Of a stretch of 44,961 nucleotides of DNA, positions 43,630 to 44,961 are shown piece by piece. The translations under genes and the position numbers were made by a program. Source of the stretch: JANQGH01 sp039177555. GTDB taxonomy: Bacteria; Pseudomonadota; Alphaproteobacteria; DSM-16000; Inquilinaceae. The first letter of the stretch is position 1. Each line of letters starts with the position of its first letter. Location of the stretch: the NCBI GenBank assembly GCA_039177555.1, contig JBCDFV010000034.1:1-44961 (forward strand), given 5' to 3'. The notes under the pieces were generated by a model. That model did no database searches. It was given only the letters and a program-made list of their open reading frames with translations, and was not told the DNA's origin.

Positions 43630-44961
43630 ATGGCAACACGTCTGCTAATCGGCCGGCTAACGCTCGGCCTCAGCGCGGCGGCACTGACGGTGGGGCTCGC
43701 GTCCGCCGAACCGCTGCATCTGCGGATCGTGCATTTCAATGATCTCGACCGCATGTCCGACGATGACGGCGCCGGTGGCCTGCCAAAGCTGGCTACGGTT
43801 ATCGCCAATGCCCGCGAGGGCGCGGACAATGTGCTGGTCACCCATGGCGGCGACACGAGTTCGCCGTCGATCCTGGCCAGCATCGACGAGGGCGCGCACT
43901 TCATCGATCTTTTGAACCAGCTTGGCACCGATGTCATGGTGCTGGGCAACCATGAGTACGATTTCGGCCCGGACGTCATGATGCAGCGGGTCGCCGAGGC
44001 CCAGTTCCCGGTCGTATCGGCCAACTCGGTCAATCCAGATGGGTCCATCCCCGACGGTGTGCTGGCCAACACGACCTTTGACTATGGCGATTGGACGATC
44101 GGCGTATTCGGCCTGACCACGCCGTCGACCGTCGACCGCGCCAGCCCGGCCCCGGTCTCGTTCCTCGACGTGACCGAGACGGCGGCGGCCCAGGCGGCGG
44201 AACTGGAGGAGGCCGGCGCGGACTTCGTGATTGCGCTGGCACATACCACCGTGTCGGAAGACCGGGCCTTGATGGAGCAGGCTGCCGTGCCCTTGATCCT
44301 GGGCGGCGACGATCACGACCTGCGTATCAACTGGTTCGGCGACACCGCGGTCGTGGAATCGGGTAGCCAGGCCGACTTCGTCACCATCATCGACCTGATG
44401 CTCGATCGTGACGACGAGGACCAGGTCGTCTGGCACGCCAGCTACGACATCGTGAACACGCTGGACGTCGAGCCTGATGAAGCCATGACCGCTGCGGTCG
44501 CGGTCTATGAGGGCCAGCTCGACGAAGAGCTTGGCGTCGAGATCGGTTCAACGGCCACGACGATGAACACGGACCGGCAGATGGTGCGCACCGGCGAGAA
44601 CGCGTTCGGCAACCTGGTCGCCGATTCCATGCGCGAGGCCGTGGGCGCCGATATCGGCTTCACCAATGGCGGCGGCATCCGGGCCGGGCGCGAGTATACG
44701 CCGGGCACCGTCCTCCAACGCCGCGACATTCTGGAGGAGCTGCCGTTCGGCAACCGCACGGTCCTGCTTGAGCTTTCCGGCGCCGATGTCCTGGCCGCGC
44801 TGGAAAATGGCTTCAGCCGGATTGAGGATGTCGCGGGCCGCTTCCCCCATGTCTCGGGCATGACGGTGGAATACGCTCCCGGCCGACCGGCGGGCGAGCG
44901 GGTCGTTTCGGTGATGGTCGGTGACCAGCCGCAGGACCCGTCGGCCAACGATCTCATTGCC
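43630..44961 (+). CDS. Secreted 5'-nucleotidase/metallophosphatase (partial, runs off the end)
   Basis: 444 codons to the window edge with no stop. A signal peptide ends at ASA before EPLHLRIVHFND. The calcineurin-like domain has HFNDLDRM, GGDTSSPS (D75), GNHEYDFG (N107, H108) and AHTT (H205). The C-terminal 5'-nucleotidase domain has the substrate-site motif IGFTNGGGIRAG. UshA-type enzymes hydrolyse nucleotides in the periplasm. Two metal positions are altered: DxH is D38-L-D40, and the GHxH-type loop is GGDDHD (227-230), with Asp for the first His. The first change occurs in a known subfamily; I do not know if the second does. Confidence 0.88.
   Translation, partial: MATRLLIGRLTLGLSAAALTVGLASAEPLHLRIVHFNDLDRMSDDDGAGGLPKLATVIANAREGADNVLVTHGGDTSSPSILASIDEGAHFIDLLNQLGTDVMVLGNHEYDFGPDVMMQRVAEAQFPVVSANSVNPDGSIPDGVLANTTFDYGDWTIGVFGLTTPSTVDRASPAPVSFLDVTETAAAQAAELEEAGADFVIALAHTTVSEDRALMEQAAVPLILGGDDHDLRINWFGDTAVVESGSQADFVTIIDLMLDRDDEDQVVWHASYDIVNTLDVEPDEAMTAAVAVYEGQLDEELGVEIGSTATTMNTDRQMVRTGENAFGNLVADSMREAVGADIGFTNGGGIRAGREYTPGTVLQRRDILEELPFGNRTVLLELSGADVLAALENGFSRIEDVAGRFPHVSGMTVEYAPGRPAGERVVSVMVGDQPQDPSANDLIA

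Noticed and set aside
43602..43630. TTGACA just before the 5'-nucleotidase gene as a -35 box
   Set aside because: A matching -10 would fall at the start codon itself; the upstream TTGTCA/TAAAGT pair fits better.

Overview
The window is GC-rich, densely packed chromosomal DNA from an alphaproteobacterium, most likely of the Rhodospirillales or a close relative. This rests on gene orders typical of that class (rnd/ppx-ppk, hdaA-AI-2E permease facing purM-purN, pepA-holC facing lptG-surA-rsmA, yicC-gmk, fabD-fabG-acpP-fabF-mltG, rpsF-rpsR-rplI-dnaB-alr-mlaE-mlaF-radA-cvpA-purF, der-bamB) and on class-typical small families (HdaA, the short aa3 oxidase subunit IV, DUF2794). No rRNA, tRNA, CRISPR array, insertion sequence, prophage or conjugative gene was seen.

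Layout. 0-7.2 kb: end of RNase D, polyphosphate genes ppx and ppk, a SixA-type phosphatase, an SDR, the replication regulator hdaA and an AI-2E family permease. 7.3-9.9 kb: purM, purN, a tiny cytochrome oxidase subunit and ndk with its terminator. 10-19.8 kb: an ABC-F ATPase, pepA-holC, an LPS-export permease, surA, rsmA, gmk, yicC and an SDR. 19.8-24.5 kb: mltG and the fatty acid synthesis genes on the minus strand. 24.5-28 kb: ribosomal proteins S6, S18 and L9, an AT-rich island, then dnaB. 28-35.7 kb: alr, the Mla phospholipid transporter core, radA, cvpA, purF, a YciK-like SDR and an uncharacterised protein. 35.7-39.1 kb: der, bamB and a membrane-anchored TPR protein. 39.3-45 kb is the most accessory-looking part: DUF2794, two secreted proteins of unknown function, an MFS transporter, gpsA and a 5'-nucleotidase cut by the window edge.

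Most of the window is housekeeping: purine synthesis (purM, purN, purF, with gmk and ndk downstream), lipid and envelope biogenesis (fab genes, gpsA, mlaEF, lptG, surA, bamB, mltG), replication (hdaA, holC, dnaB, radA) and translation (rpsF, rpsR, rplI, rsmA, der, an ABC-F protein).

The points most worth following are: (1) purM has no ATG, GTG or TTG start in frame, but an ATC sits six bases after a GGAGG; alr, and possibly rsmA, show a weaker version of the same thing; (2) a secreted protein at 40.2-40.9 kb carries about 34 residues that read like the signature, Walker B and D-loop of an ABC ATPase with nothing else of that enzyme; (3) lptF, lptD and pdxA are missing from their usual places around lptG-surA-rsmA; (4) an AT-rich island with DnaA-box-like words lies just before dnaB; (5) structured leaders precede rpsF and acpP; (6) the 5'-nucleotidase has Asp where two metal-binding His residues are expected. 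I see no clear multi-gene system of a new kind; the secreted ABC-fragment protein is the closest candidate for something undescribed.
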